This document shows, in pieces, positions 45,183 to 53,925 of a stretch of 64,000 nt of DNA. Position 1 is the first letter of the stretch; the number at the start of each line of letters is the position of its first letter. The position numbers and the translations under genes are program-made. The stretch covers positions 27,061 to 91,060 of the forward strand of contig CAKZYA010000046.1 of the NCBI GenBank assembly GCA_937883755.1, written 5' to 3'. This DNA is from an uncultured Flammeovirgaceae bacterium. Its GTDB lineage: Bacteria > Bacteroidota > Bacteroidia > Cytophagales > Cyclobacteriaceae. Under the pieces are notes generated by a model that saw only the letters and a list, made by a program, of their open reading frames with translations, had not been told where the DNA came from and made no database searches.

Positions 45183-46402
45183 GTGGCACTCTGGTTTTTA
45201 GCTTGCACTGAATCGGGTTTGCCCTGGGCTTTCTGGGGACGATTACCAGACGGTCTGCCACTACTCACATTGGTAGTGACCTTCATGTTTTCTACCGCAT
45301 TAGCGGGTAAATCCACTACTAAACTATCTCCGATACTTAGACCAATTCCCTCTATCGGGCTAATGATCACCTGATCCTGACTTATTTTCTCAATGTTGAC
45401 CTGACGTGATTTTAACATTCCGTCTTTTACTACATACACTTGATCTTCGTTAATCAGTACGCGACGGGGAATTTGCATCGCTTGCTCCAACCGAGACCCT
45501 GGAATAGTCGCTCGCAGATATTGCCCATCGTATAAGCCACTCCCCGGTTCGGGTTCAATACCAACGTATACGTTGATAGACTGAGTAGTTGGGTCAATAA
45601 AATCAGCAATACGGATCACTTTTCCCGGCCAGCTTTGCATACCGTCTTCCGACGAAACTTCTACCGCTGCCCCTTCTTCTACCCAGCGGATTTCCTTAGG
45701 GTCAACTGGAATCTCTAGCTCGAGCTGATCGGTGCGGATGATGCGGGCAATATTAGCTCCGGGATTCACCACCGTTCCGGTTTCCAAATTTACGTTAACG
45801 ATACTGCCGTCATAAGGAGCGTATTGGTAGTATTTTCGCAGGTTTTCTTCTCCACTCTTAATGCTGTAGTATTCGCCCAGAATATTTTTGGTCGCCAGAA
45901 AAGTCTTCACCTTATTACTGCTAATCTCCGGCAGCGGCTTTAGCGGTTCATTAATCTCAATACTTTCAAAGTAGGCTTGCCAGGCAGAATAGTCCTCGGT
46001 AAAGTCAATTTTAAAGTCGGGTAAGCTAGAAGCAATTAAGTTAAGAAATTGACTTTTACGAGCTTGTAGATTTAGGCTGGCCTCGGCATCGTTGATGCGG
46101 TATATAAGTTGCCCTTTGCGAAAATTCGTCCCCGGCTTTAGGTTAACACGGCCTGAAAAAAGCCGCCCACCTACTTCAGCAATCAAATCTAAAGGTTGGG
46201 AGGAGGTAATCCGACCATATTCCACCACTTCGGTATCAATTTCTTCGTAGGCTACAGGGTTTACCCGGACAAAGTTAGTTGATGCCCGACGGGGACGTTC
46301 GGGAGGTAGCTCTTTCATTCCGGCAAATTGCTGCATCGCAACAACGCCGGCTGCAATAAGCAAGGCAAATAGTCCGAAGACTAATAGTTTCCGTTTATTC
46401 AT
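45179..46402 (-). CDS. RND efflux periplasmic adaptor (membrane fusion protein)
   Basis: A 407-residue membrane fusion protein bridging the RND pump to TolC. N-terminal anchor or signal helix (LLVFGLFALLIAAGVVA), a first half-lipoyl piece (LIAEVGGRLFSGRVNL, GQLIYRINDAEASLN), an unusual helical insertion (~125-185) and the second half-lipoyl piece YAPYDGSIVNVNLETGTVVN. The beta-barrel LELEIPVDPKEIRWVEEG follows, then a C-terminal membrane-proximal domain and a polar tail rich in Gln/Ser/Gly. First gene of the adaptor-permease-TolC operon. Confidence 0.92.
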   Translation of the reverse strand: MNKRKLLVFGLFALLIAAGVVAMQQFAGMKELPPERPRRASTNFVRVNPVAYEEIDTEVVEYGRITSSQPLDLIAEVGGRLFSGRVNLKPGTNFRKGQLIYRINDAEASLNLQARKSQFLNLIASSLPDFKIDFTEDYSAWQAYFESIEINEPLKPLPEISSNKVKTFLATKNILGEYYSIKSGEENLRKYYQYAPYDGSIVNVNLETGTVVNPGANIARIIRTDQLELEIPVDPKEIRWVEEGAAVEVSSEDGMQSWPGKVIRIADFIDPTTQSINVYVGIEPEPGSGLYDGQYLRATIPGSRLEQAMQIPRRVLINEDQVYVVKDGMLKSRQVNIEKISQDQVIISPIEGIGLSIGDSLVVDLPANAVENMKVTTNVSSGRPSGNRPQKAQGKPDSVQAKNQSAT

Positions 46403-46553
46403 GGGAATTAAATTGGTACTTAAACTGTGAGATTACTTTGCCTTATTAGCTAACGGATGTTCAACACCGAAGGTGATCGATATTCTACAAATTTGGGCAA
46501 TTAATAGACTAACTTGCCTTTCCCTAACTTGTTTTAACCGATGGTTCACAGTA

Positions 46554-48431
46554 TTAGTCTTGCTTCATCCACTCCGATAGTGCCCAGCAAGCGTATAATT
46601 CGTAGTACCGCGACCGATCTTCAGCTATTTTGCAGAGGCGTTTCTGTATTTCCTGCACTTCCGGTATCACTCGTTCAGTCCTTGCCTCTGAATACTGAAT
46701 AGCCCTAGCCGCCATTAGCATTCTTGCGCCTTTGTTATTAAGGTGGTTAACAAGTACTGGAAGAGCGTTATCACATTCACCGAATTCGCATAGCAATGTC
46801 GCCACTTGAATTTGAATTGAAGGAAACGGGTCATCTAAATAATTTTGCAATGTCTGTTGAAATAAAGGTGGTATTAGCACCGAACCGGTCACAGAACCTA
46901 TGCCTGCTATCGCCCAGTAACGCAAAATCGGATTATCGCTATTGATTAGTGCGCTTTCCAAGTTACCTTCTCTCTGATACGAATTGATGAGCTTCAATAC
47001 TTTCTCAATGGGCATAATACTACTGTCCTGTACCATTTCGTAGATCGTACTGCCTTCGGCCAATCGCTGCATCATAGGTTCAGGAATTAGGCCAGAGTCA
47101 TGCGTTTCAACAGCCCACTGTTGCTGGGCTACTCGCATTTCAGTTAGTGTGGTTGTGTACTCGGGGTTACCTGCTAGATTGTTTATTTGGTAGGGATCGG
47201 CTTCGGTATTGTACAGTTCTTCTACTGGGCGTGTGGGTGCCCACATGTGTTGCTGAGCCGAAGTTAGATTTCCTTCAGCCAGAACTCTCCGAAGTTCCAC
47301 CATTACTTCCGACTGGTCGGTATAAAAGTTAGGCTGAACGAGGGGCAGGCGCGGCAGGTAATTTCGGATATACAGAAAACGTTGTCCGCGCACGCTGCGG
47401 GAAAGTTCAAAGGCTTCATCTACTCGGTCAGAGGTAGCAAACACATATTTGGAAGCGGGTTGCTGATGTTCACCTAAAAAAGCTTCTCCCTGCATTTGAT
47501 CGGGAGCTTTCTGCCCGATAATACTTAGCACAGTAGGGGCAAAATCTACGAAGCTTACCAAACGGTCGTTTTGCGTTCCTGGAGTTAGCCCTAGTACCTC
47601 CTGATACGCAGATGGAGCTTTTACCAAAAAGGGGATTTTTAGTCCTGAATCATATAAGGCTCGTTTGCCCCGGGGCATACCCGTACCGTGGTCGGAGAAA
47701 AAGAACACGATAGTATTTTCGACTAACCCATCTTCCTGCAACTGATCCAGAATCTCCTGCACCTGTCGATCCATGATGGTCACCAAATCGTAGTAGCGCG
47801 CCCACATCTTTCGTGTGACAGGAGTGTCAAAAAAATAGGGTGGAATTACCATATCGTCCGGATCGTGTCGTTCTTCCTTGCTCAGTTGATGGCCATACTT
47901 TTCGTGAAATTCTGCATCAGAACCAAAAATTTGCGATTGGTGAGTAGTACCAATGTTGAACACACTAAAAAATGGTTTTTCTTCTGGACGATTACGCCAG
48001 TGAGCTTTTTTGCTGGACTCATCCCAGATGCTACTATCCTGAAAATTATAGTCTTCCTTGCTGTTATTAGAACAGTAGTAACCTGCTTCGCGCAGGTAGT
48101 GGGGTAAGGTTTTCACTTCATCAGGAATTTCTACTTCCGAACGAAGGTGTTGGGTTCCCATTGAGGTCGCGTAGATACCCGTGATTAATGCTGAGCGAGC
48201 CGGGGAGCAAACTGGGGCAGTAGCAAATGCCTGGGTAAATTTTACGCCCTCACTCGCTAGCCGATCTAGATTGGGAGTAATTGCTTGGGAATCACCGTAG
48301 CTACCCAGGTATGCATTGAGGTCTTCGCAGGTGATCCAAAGAATGTTGGGTTGGTTTTCGGTCGTTTGCCCGAACATTGGTCGGAGCGGAAGTAGAGAAA
48401 GAAGGAAGCAAAATAGTAGAGTATAGCGCAT
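46554..48431 (-). CDS. Exported sulfatase with a C-terminal HEAT-like region
   Basis: A 625-residue type I sulfatase: signal peptide (ending MFGQ), NILWITCEDLNAYLGSYGD with the metal Asp residues, and the formylglycine motif VCSPARSALITG (Cys75, to be oxidised by a maturase not in this window). Further active-site parts: NIGTTHQSQIFG, VFFFSDHGTGMPRGKRALYDSG and FVDFAPTVLSIIG. The catalytic domain ends near ~450. The remaining ~150 residues are helical with HEAT-like units (ILRYWAIAGIGSV, SIQIQVATLLCEFGE, ARMLMAARAIQYSEAR). It resembles heparan N-sulfatase-like Bacteroidota enzymes. The substrate is probably a sulfated polysaccharide, by family knowledge. Confidence 0.9.
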   Translation of the reverse strand: MRYTLLFCFLLSLLPLRPMFGQTTENQPNILWITCEDLNAYLGSYGDSQAITPNLDRLASEGVKFTQAFATAPVCSPARSALITGIYATSMGTQHLRSEVEIPDEVKTLPHYLREAGYYCSNNSKEDYNFQDSSIWDESSKKAHWRNRPEEKPFFSVFNIGTTHQSQIFGSDAEFHEKYGHQLSKEERHDPDDMVIPPYFFDTPVTRKMWARYYDLVTIMDRQVQEILDQLQEDGLVENTIVFFFSDHGTGMPRGKRALYDSGLKIPFLVKAPSAYQEVLGLTPGTQNDRLVSFVDFAPTVLSIIGQKAPDQMQGEAFLGEHQQPASKYVFATSDRVDEAFELSRSVRGQRFLYIRNYLPRLPLVQPNFYTDQSEVMVELRRVLAEGNLTSAQQHMWAPTRPVEELYNTEADPYQINNLAGNPEYTTTLTEMRVAQQQWAVETHDSGLIPEPMMQRLAEGSTIYEMVQDSSIMPIEKVLKLINSYQREGNLESALINSDNPILRYWAIAGIGSVTGSVLIPPLFQQTLQNYLDDPFPSIQIQVATLLCEFGECDNALPVLVNHLNNKGARMLMAARAIQYSEARTERVIPEVQEIQKRLCKIAEDRSRYYELYACWALSEWMKQD

Positions 48432-48450
48432 AGCGGGGAAATTGAGCCAA

Positions 48451-48466
48451 AAAGATAAGTATCTTT
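48451..48466. promoter_or_regulatory. Operator-like palindrome upstream of the sulfatase
   Basis: AAAGATA-AG-TATCTTT is a perfect 7+7 dyad with a 2-base centre, 20 bases upstream of the sulfatase start. The short centre suits a dimeric protein site better than an RNA hairpin. Confidence 0.4.
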
Positions 48467-48563
48467 AGTGAGACTTCTATTCCTAAAATTCTCACCAGCA
48501 CCTTCCAACCTAATCAAATTGAATTGAGTCTCTCTAAAAAGGTATCTAGTAATTTTTAAAAAT

Positions 48564-49829
48564 ATGACAACTTCATTTCGCCCCCTATTTGTACTGTTTC
48601 TCTTTCTGGCCTCGCTCCCGCTGGTTCAGTGTAGCGAGGACCCAATAGCTAGTGAACCTAACCTCCCTGATCTGAGTCCCGTCTCAGGTTCTGCCGAAAC
48701 GCTGGTAGAAACATCGAATGTATTTGCCATTGATCTGTTCCGCTCGATTCAACAGCAAAAGCCAAACGAAAACATCTTCATATCACCCCTCAGTGTAGAT
48801 ATTGCGCTGCATATGACGGTGAATGGTGCCAGCGGCGAAACTAAAGAAGTGATGAAAGAGACTTTAGGGGTAGCCGACTTGAGTGATGAAGAAGTGAATG
48901 AGGCGGCTAAAGCATTGGTAGAACAGTTGCTCAACATGGATCAAAAAGTAGCCTTAGCCATTGCAAACTCCATTTGGTTCAAGGACAGGTATACACTGCA
49001 AGACGGCTTTGATGAACTCATTCGTAAGTACTACGACGGGCGTATTGAGGGGTTGAACTTTGACAACCCAACCTCGAAAGACATTATCAACAGTTGGGTA
49101 GAAGACCAAACGCAGGGAAAAATTAATAACCTGATTGAGCAAATTGATCCTTTGGATGTGATGTTCCTGATTAATGCTATTTATTTTAAAGCGGATTGGC
49201 AGTATCAGTTCAATGCTAACCTCACCAAGGATGAACCCTTCTACCTAGCCGATGGTAGTGAGGTTTCCGTACCCATGATGTCCAATGAAGGCACTAAATT
49301 ACGTCTCAATTATCAGCCTGATGGTACTCAACTGCTAGAAATTCCCTATGGTAACGGGCAGTTTAGTATGGTTATTCTGTTACCTGCTGATGAGAGCACG
49401 GTAGCTAATTTGATAAACGATCTATCTACCGAAACGCTGAATGCGTGGATAGCAGAAGCCGACACGCTCACCACTCACTTGATGCTACCCAAGTTCAAAA
49501 CGGAATTTAAGCTGAAGCTTAATGAAACGCTCGCTGGTATGGGAATGGAACTTCCGTTCACTGAGGATGCCAACTTCGATGCTCTTTTTAACGAAATTCC
49601 CGGAGAGGAACTTTACATTGACCGGGTAATTCACCAATCGTTTATTGAGGTGAACGAAGAGGGTTCAGAAGCAGCCGCCGCTACCGCTGTAGTAATTAGC
49701 GTACTAAGTGCAGGTGCTGAACCTCAGCCTCAGGTAATTCGGGTAGACCATCCATTTGCCTACTTTATTCGGGAGAAGCATACGGAAGCCATTCTGTTTA
49801 CCGGAACCATGATGAACCCAGCTAACTAG
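48564..49829 (+). CDS. Serpin family lipoprotein (predicted P1 Leu)
   Basis: A 421-residue serpin, full-length. Lipoprotein signal with lipobox LVQC. Serpin core: ENIFISPLSVDIALHMTVNG, NSIWFKD, VMFLINAIYFKADWQYQF, and the distal hinge VIHQSFIEVNEEGSEAAAAT followed by the reactive centre loop and HPFAYFIREKHTEAILFTG. Aligning the hinge to alpha-1-antitrypsin puts P15 Gly and P8 Thr in place and P1-P1' at Leu381-Ser382, predicting inhibition of a chymotrypsin- or elastase-like protease. The small-residue hinge is that of an inhibitory serpin. First gene of a serpin / Asp-box / serpin run (57-base gap). Confidence 0.93.
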   Translation: MTTSFRPLFVLFLFLASLPLVQCSEDPIASEPNLPDLSPVSGSAETLVETSNVFAIDLFRSIQQQKPNENIFISPLSVDIALHMTVNGASGETKEVMKETLGVADLSDEEVNEAAKALVEQLLNMDQKVALAIANSIWFKDRYTLQDGFDELIRKYYDGRIEGLNFDNPTSKDIINSWVEDQTQGKINNLIEQIDPLDVMFLINAIYFKADWQYQFNANLTKDEPFYLADGSEVSVPMMSNEGTKLRLNYQPDGTQLLEIPYGNGQFSMVILLPADESTVANLINDLSTETLNAWIAEADTLTTHLMLPKFKTEFKLKLNETLAGMGMELPFTEDANFDALFNEIPGEELYIDRVIHQSFIEVNEEGSEAAAATAVVISVLSAGAEPQPQVIRVDHPFAYFIREKHTEAILFTGTMMNPAN

Positions 49830-49886
49830 CAAAATAAACTTGATAGAGCTTCTTTCCAAGAAAGATTAACTCCTTCGAAATTCAAT

Positions 49887-50987
49887 ATGAACATAAACCA
49901 GTTGATAAAATCTGTGCTTTTTCTACTCGCTGGTAGTATCGCTTCTTTGTCCTGTAGTGAAGATTCTGTTATTGAGGACAATCCTCCCATTCCGCCATCA
50001 TCGTTCACTTGGAAGCAGGTTGGGCTAGATGGCCTTAAAGTTAACAGGCTAGAGTCAATTGAGAACCAGCTATACGCAATGACTAACGACGGTTTGTACA
50101 CGATGAACGTTGATACCGAAAACGAATTTTCATCGCTGGGCTTAAAGGGCCGTAACCTGCTAGATGCTGTGGTTTTCGACGAAAATCACCTGCTGGCTTC
50201 TTATCGGGATACTGAGTCATTCAAACCAGAAATCTACGAAACCTTAGACGGTGGACTACACTGGGTCATCAAAGAACATAGCTTCGGACTTCCCGGAACT
50301 ACCGAGGCAGTAACTGACTTCGAGTGGGATGTCTCTAACAATACGCTGTACGCCACTGGCTACGGCGTTTTAGCAAAGTCTACCGATCAAGGAACTACCT
50401 GGCAACCAATCTGGGGTGGTTGGGATTACATCGGGACGGGTATGATGGTTGAGCTAAATCCTCAAAAACCTGCTGACATTTGGTTTGGTGGTCAGGGTGG
50501 CATCGAGAATGGCTATCTAGTTCACTGGCAAGATGAAGCAGTGCAGAACGAGTGGAATGATTTAGTGCCTAACCCGACCGTTCCTAAGGCGATAGTCTTC
50601 GATAATAGTACTCCACAAAACATATACGTGGGTTGGGAAGGCGAACTAAACCGAACCTCAGGCTCGGGAAAGACCTGGGAAACGTTAATCGATCGCCACG
50701 AAGAAGCTCATTTCTTCTTTGGGGTAGGCGTAAGCGATAGCAACCCTGATTTGGTCTTTGCGGGAAAGTGGATAAAGGGAGCCGAACAACAACCCTTAAC
50801 CCTCTATTACTCTCAGAATGGTGGAGATACCTGGGAAGAAAGCACCTATGCCGATGAAGATCAAGGCGGTATTTTTGACCTTAAAGTAATCAGTACGGAA
50901 GGTACCGAAAGAATATTTCTCGCCTTAGATAAAGGCGGTGTATACGAAGTTATGATGAATACTAACGAACCTCAAACGATCAAATAA
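49887..50987 (+). CDS. Asp-box (BNR/VPS10-like) propeller lipoprotein between two serpins
   Basis: A 366-residue lipoprotein (lipobox SLSC) with a repeat propeller. At least four Asp-box-like motifs are visible: TLDGGLHWV, STDQGTTWQ, TSGSGKTWE and SQNGGDTWE. These occur in sialidases, VPS10 receptors and photosynthesis-stability-like propellers. There is no FRIP motif, arginine triad or other sialidase signature, so a binding or scaffold role is more likely than glycosidase. It is flanked by serpin genes 57 bases upstream and 11 bases downstream on the same strand, so it is probably in one operon with them. Confidence 0.8.
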   Translation: MNINQLIKSVLFLLAGSIASLSCSEDSVIEDNPPIPPSSFTWKQVGLDGLKVNRLESIENQLYAMTNDGLYTMNVDTENEFSSLGLKGRNLLDAVVFDENHLLASYRDTESFKPEIYETLDGGLHWVIKEHSFGLPGTTEAVTDFEWDVSNNTLYATGYGVLAKSTDQGTTWQPIWGGWDYIGTGMMVELNPQKPADIWFGGQGGIENGYLVHWQDEAVQNEWNDLVPNPTVPKAIVFDNSTPQNIYVGWEGELNRTSGSGKTWETLIDRHEEAHFFFGVGVSDSNPDLVFAGKWIKGAEQQPLTLYYSQNGGDTWEESTYADEDQGGIFDLKVISTEGTERIFLALDKGGVYEVMMNTNEPQTIK

Positions 50988-50998
50988 TTTCCTTTTTT

Positions 50999-52267
50999 AT
51001 GAAAGCCCTCATTCTATCCAAAATCTCAATAGCTTTTTTCGCTTTAATAACGGGCGTACTATTTGTACGCTGTAGCGAAGAAGAGCCCATCGGCAACCAA
51101 GATAATTCGCCAGATTTACGCCCGATCTCGAGTTCTACCGAAACCTTGGTAGAGACTTCTAATTCCTTTGCTATTGATTTATTTCAGTCCATTTATCAAG
51201 AGAAATCCGGTGAAAACATCTTCATATCGCCCCTCAGCGTAGACATTGCGTTGCATATGGCAGCGAACGGAGCTAGTGAGGAAACGAAGGAAGTAATGAA
51301 AGAAACGCTAGGCGTAGCCGACCTGAGCGATGAGGAGGTAAACGATGCCGCAAAGTCGTTGACTGAGCAACTACTGAATATGGATCAGGACGTAGCCTTA
51401 GCGATTGCTAATTCTATTTGGTTCCACGATGCCTTCACATTGCAATCAGGGTTTGATCAGATGATACAAGAATACTATGATGGACGAATTGAAGGGTTGG
51501 ACTTTAACCAACCTGAAGCCAAAGAAACCATTAACCAGTGGGTAGAAGACCAAACGCAGGGTAAAATCAAGGATTTGATTAGTCAGATTAAGGACAGTGA
51601 TGTGATGTTTCTGATCAACGCTATCTATTACAAAGCCAACTGGCAGTATCAGTTTGACCCGGACAAAACCCGCGAAGCTCCCTTTTATCTAGCAGACCAG
51701 GCCTCGACTCCGGTGTCAATGATGTCTAACGAAGGATCAAAAGTAAATTACAATTATAAGGATGGACTTCAGGTGATTGAACTACCCTACGGCAACGGAC
51801 AGTTCAGCATGGTTGTGCTTCTTCCTCAAGATCAAAATACGGTGGCTAGCTTGATGGATGGGCTAACCCTTGGTCAACTCAACGATTGGCTAGACCAAAC
51901 CGATACACTTACTACTCACCTGATGCTACCCAAATTCAAGACCGAATTTAAATTGAATTTAAGTGATGTGTTAAAAGGAATGGGGATGGAACTTCCGTTC
52001 ACTCAAGATGCGAACTTCGGCGGCTTTTTCAATGAAATTCCGGGTGAGAAGCTCTTTATGGATCGGGTGATTCATCAAGCCTTTATTGAAGTAAATGAGG
52101 AAGGCTCGGAAGCGGCAGCTGCCACTGCCGTAGCTATCGGGGTAGAATCAATAAATTTAGAGCGCCCCGACATAATTGTAGTGAACCGCCCGTTTGCCTA
52201 CTTTATTCGCGAGAAGCATACCGACGCCATTCTGTTTGCCGGCACAATGCTAAACCCAGCTAATTAG
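50999..52267 (+). CDS. Serpin family lipoprotein (predicted P1 Glu)
   Basis: A 422-residue serpin, close paralogue of the one at 48564 (shared ENIFISPLSVDIALHM, KEVMKETLGVADLSDEEVN, LTTHLMLPKFKTEFKL). The lipobox region is LFVRC. The hinge IEVNEEGSEAAAAT is identical to the paralogue, but the loop diverges after P7. The same alignment gives P1-P1' Glu383-Ser384, predicting a Glu-specific target such as a glutamyl endopeptidase or a caspase-like/other acidic-P1 protease. Only 11 bases follow the Asp-box gene stop. Tandem duplication with reactive-loop divergence is the simplest history. Confidence 0.93.
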   Translation: MKALILSKISIAFFALITGVLFVRCSEEEPIGNQDNSPDLRPISSSTETLVETSNSFAIDLFQSIYQEKSGENIFISPLSVDIALHMAANGASEETKEVMKETLGVADLSDEEVNDAAKSLTEQLLNMDQDVALAIANSIWFHDAFTLQSGFDQMIQEYYDGRIEGLDFNQPEAKETINQWVEDQTQGKIKDLISQIKDSDVMFLINAIYYKANWQYQFDPDKTREAPFYLADQASTPVSMMSNEGSKVNYNYKDGLQVIELPYGNGQFSMVVLLPQDQNTVASLMDGLTLGQLNDWLDQTDTLTTHLMLPKFKTEFKLNLSDVLKGMGMELPFTQDANFGGFFNEIPGEKLFMDRVIHQAFIEVNEEGSEAAAATAVAIGVESINLERPDIIVVNRPFAYFIREKHTDAILFAGTMLNPAN

Positions 52268-52350
52268 TAGTAGAAAAGTCTTCCAAAGTTTTTGTACTGT
52301 TGATAATAAACTTTAGAAGGAGGCATACGCCAATCGTTTGAAAAGTCTAG

Positions 52351-52368
52351 GGTAATTTACAAATTACC
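52351..52368. promoter_or_regulatory. 18-bp operator-like palindrome
   Basis: GGTAATTT-AC-AAATTACC, a perfect 8+8 dyad with a 2-base centre, 23 bases before the start of the serine hydrolase gene. Confidence 0.42.
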
Positions 52369-52391
52369 TCTTTCAATTTAACGTATCAGCT

Positions 52392-53282
52392 ATGCTATTT
52401 CGTTTCCTTCCGTTTGGGCTGTTTATTTGCCTGGCTTGTGCCCAACCTAGCCCATCTACTCTGGTAGAAGTAGAACAAATTATCCAAGACCGACTTAGTG
52501 AAGTAGAAGGAGACTTTGCCGTAGCATTCCAGAGTCTGGATAATCCCGAAGAACAATGGCTGATGAATGCTCAGGAGGAGTTCCACGCCGCCAGCACTAT
52601 GAAAACGCCGGTAATGCTAGAGGTTTATAAACAGGTCGAGACAGGCGAGTTAAGCTTCAATGATTCCGTACTAGTTAAAAATGAATTTTACAGTATTGTG
52701 GATAGCAGTACATATTCATTATCGCCTGAAGACGATTCCTATAACGAGCTTTACGAGCAAATCGGCACCAAGCAAAGTTTGCGCGATCTGGTCTATCACA
52801 TGATTATCTCCAGCAGCAACCTAGCAACTAATATTGTAATTGAGCTAGCGGATGCTAAAAGAGTAACCCAAACCATGCGTGATTTGGGAGCGAACGATAT
52901 TCAGGTACGACGCGGGGTAGAGGACGGCAAAGCCTACCGACAAGGTTTGAACAATACAACTACAGCCTACGACCTGATGCTTTTGTTTAAAGCTATTGCC
53001 CAACATGATGTGGTCAGTACTGAAGCTAGTCAGGCAATGATTGACGTATTGTTGGATCAGCGCTTCAATGAGATGATTCCGGCTCAACTTCCCAACGATG
53101 TAAAGGTAGCACATAAAACCGGCTGGATCACCGGATTACACCACGATTCAGGCATTGTCTATTTACCCGACGGACGTAGCTACGCGTTGGTACTACTTTC
53201 TAAAAATCTCACTAATGAAGATGCCGGAGTACAAGCCCTCGCCGACGTTTCTAAAGTAATTTATGATTATATAGCCCACTGA
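52392..53282 (+). CDS. Class A beta-lactamase-like serine hydrolase, exported lipoprotein
   Basis: A 296-residue protein; lipobox CLACA (Cys16). Penicillin-binding/beta-lactamase fold with SxxK at Ser68-Thr-Met-Lys71, an SxN-type motif at ~141-143 (SSN), a Glu177 in RRGVEDGKAYRQGLNNTT that stands in the place of the class A omega-loop Glu, and KTG at 242-244 (HKTGWITG). Such proteins in Bacteroidota include true beta-lactamases and peptidoglycan- or ester-hydrolysing relatives. The omega loop differs from the canonical ExxLN spacing, so beta-lactam resistance should not be assumed. Preceded by an 18-bp palindrome. Confidence 0.88.
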   Translation: MLFRFLPFGLFICLACAQPSPSTLVEVEQIIQDRLSEVEGDFAVAFQSLDNPEEQWLMNAQEEFHAASTMKTPVMLEVYKQVETGELSFNDSVLVKNEFYSIVDSSTYSLSPEDDSYNELYEQIGTKQSLRDLVYHMIISSSNLATNIVIELADAKRVTQTMRDLGANDIQVRRGVEDGKAYRQGLNNTTTAYDLMLLFKAIAQHDVVSTEASQAMIDVLLDQRFNEMIPAQLPNDVKVAHKTGWITGLHHDSGIVYLPDGRSYALVLLSKNLTNEDAGVQALADVSKVIYDYIAH

Positions 53283-53319
53283 ACATCACACAGCTAGTAG
53301 CAATGGCAACCAACCAACA

Positions 53320-53880
53320 ATGAAGAAGAAAGAAGAATTCTGGATTCTCGCCGGACACAAAATATTTGCAGAACAAGGTCCTTTAGCAATTACAGTAGAA
53401 GGTCTTGCTCGAGAGGTCAATATAAATAAATCTTCATTTTATCATCATTTTGCTAATTTGGAAGTTTTTACCAATCGATTATTGAATTATCATTTCGAAA
53501 GATCAATGATAATTCTGGAGGAAGAGAAAAGGTGCAAAAATATTGATCCTGACTTATTCGAGATTTTTCTGAAATATAAGCGTGATGTATTATTTCATAG
53601 ACAACTGTTAGTGAACAGAAGCCATCCTGAATTTGAAGGTTTGTACACAAAAATTACAGATCAAGGCATTGACGCAATTATAAAAATATGGAATAAAGAA
53701 TTGAATTTCACTACTCACTCTAGCACTGGAAGACGTCTTCTCAAAATGGGCATTGAGAATTTATTTCAACGTTCTACTTTTAAAAACCTTACAATTAGCC
53801 ATTTGCAAAACTCTTTTAAGGAGCTTAAATCAATAACCACAGAACTTAGAAATTCTTCCCCAATAAACGGACCCGTCTAA
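53320..53880 (+). CDS. TetR/AcrR family transcriptional regulator
   Basis: A 186-residue regulator. The N-terminal HTH is typical (AGHKIFAEQGPLAITVEGLA, then REVNINKSSFYHHFANLEVF). The C-terminal ligand domain is not assignable. Base composition is clearly more AT-rich than the neighbours, and codon choice shifts with it (many AAA, AAT, TTA, ATA). It is followed 45 bases later by a similarly AT-rich small membrane-protein gene, and the two probably form one unit, perhaps acquired by transfer. The target is probably its own pair of genes. Confidence 0.88.
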   Translation: MKKKEEFWILAGHKIFAEQGPLAITVEGLAREVNINKSSFYHHFANLEVFTNRLLNYHFERSMIILEEEKRCKNIDPDLFEIFLKYKRDVLFHRQLLVNRSHPEFEGLYTKITDQGIDAIIKIWNKELNFTTHSSTGRRLLKMGIENLFQRSTFKNLTISHLQNSFKELKSITTELRNSSPINGPV

Positions 53881-53925
53881 AATTAAACAGAAGTATCATA
53901 GTTATTTGCCCTAAAGCTAAAAGGC

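Noticed and set aside
49887..50987. Sialidase call from the Asp boxes
   Set aside because: No FRIP motif and no catalytic Arg triad/Tyr-Glu pair visible; Asp boxes alone occur in many non-enzymatic propellers.
52392..53282. Antibiotic resistance gene call for the class A lactamase-like protein
   Set aside because: Key Glu spacing differs from true class A enzymes, and many exported serine hydrolases of this type do not hydrolyse beta-lactams.
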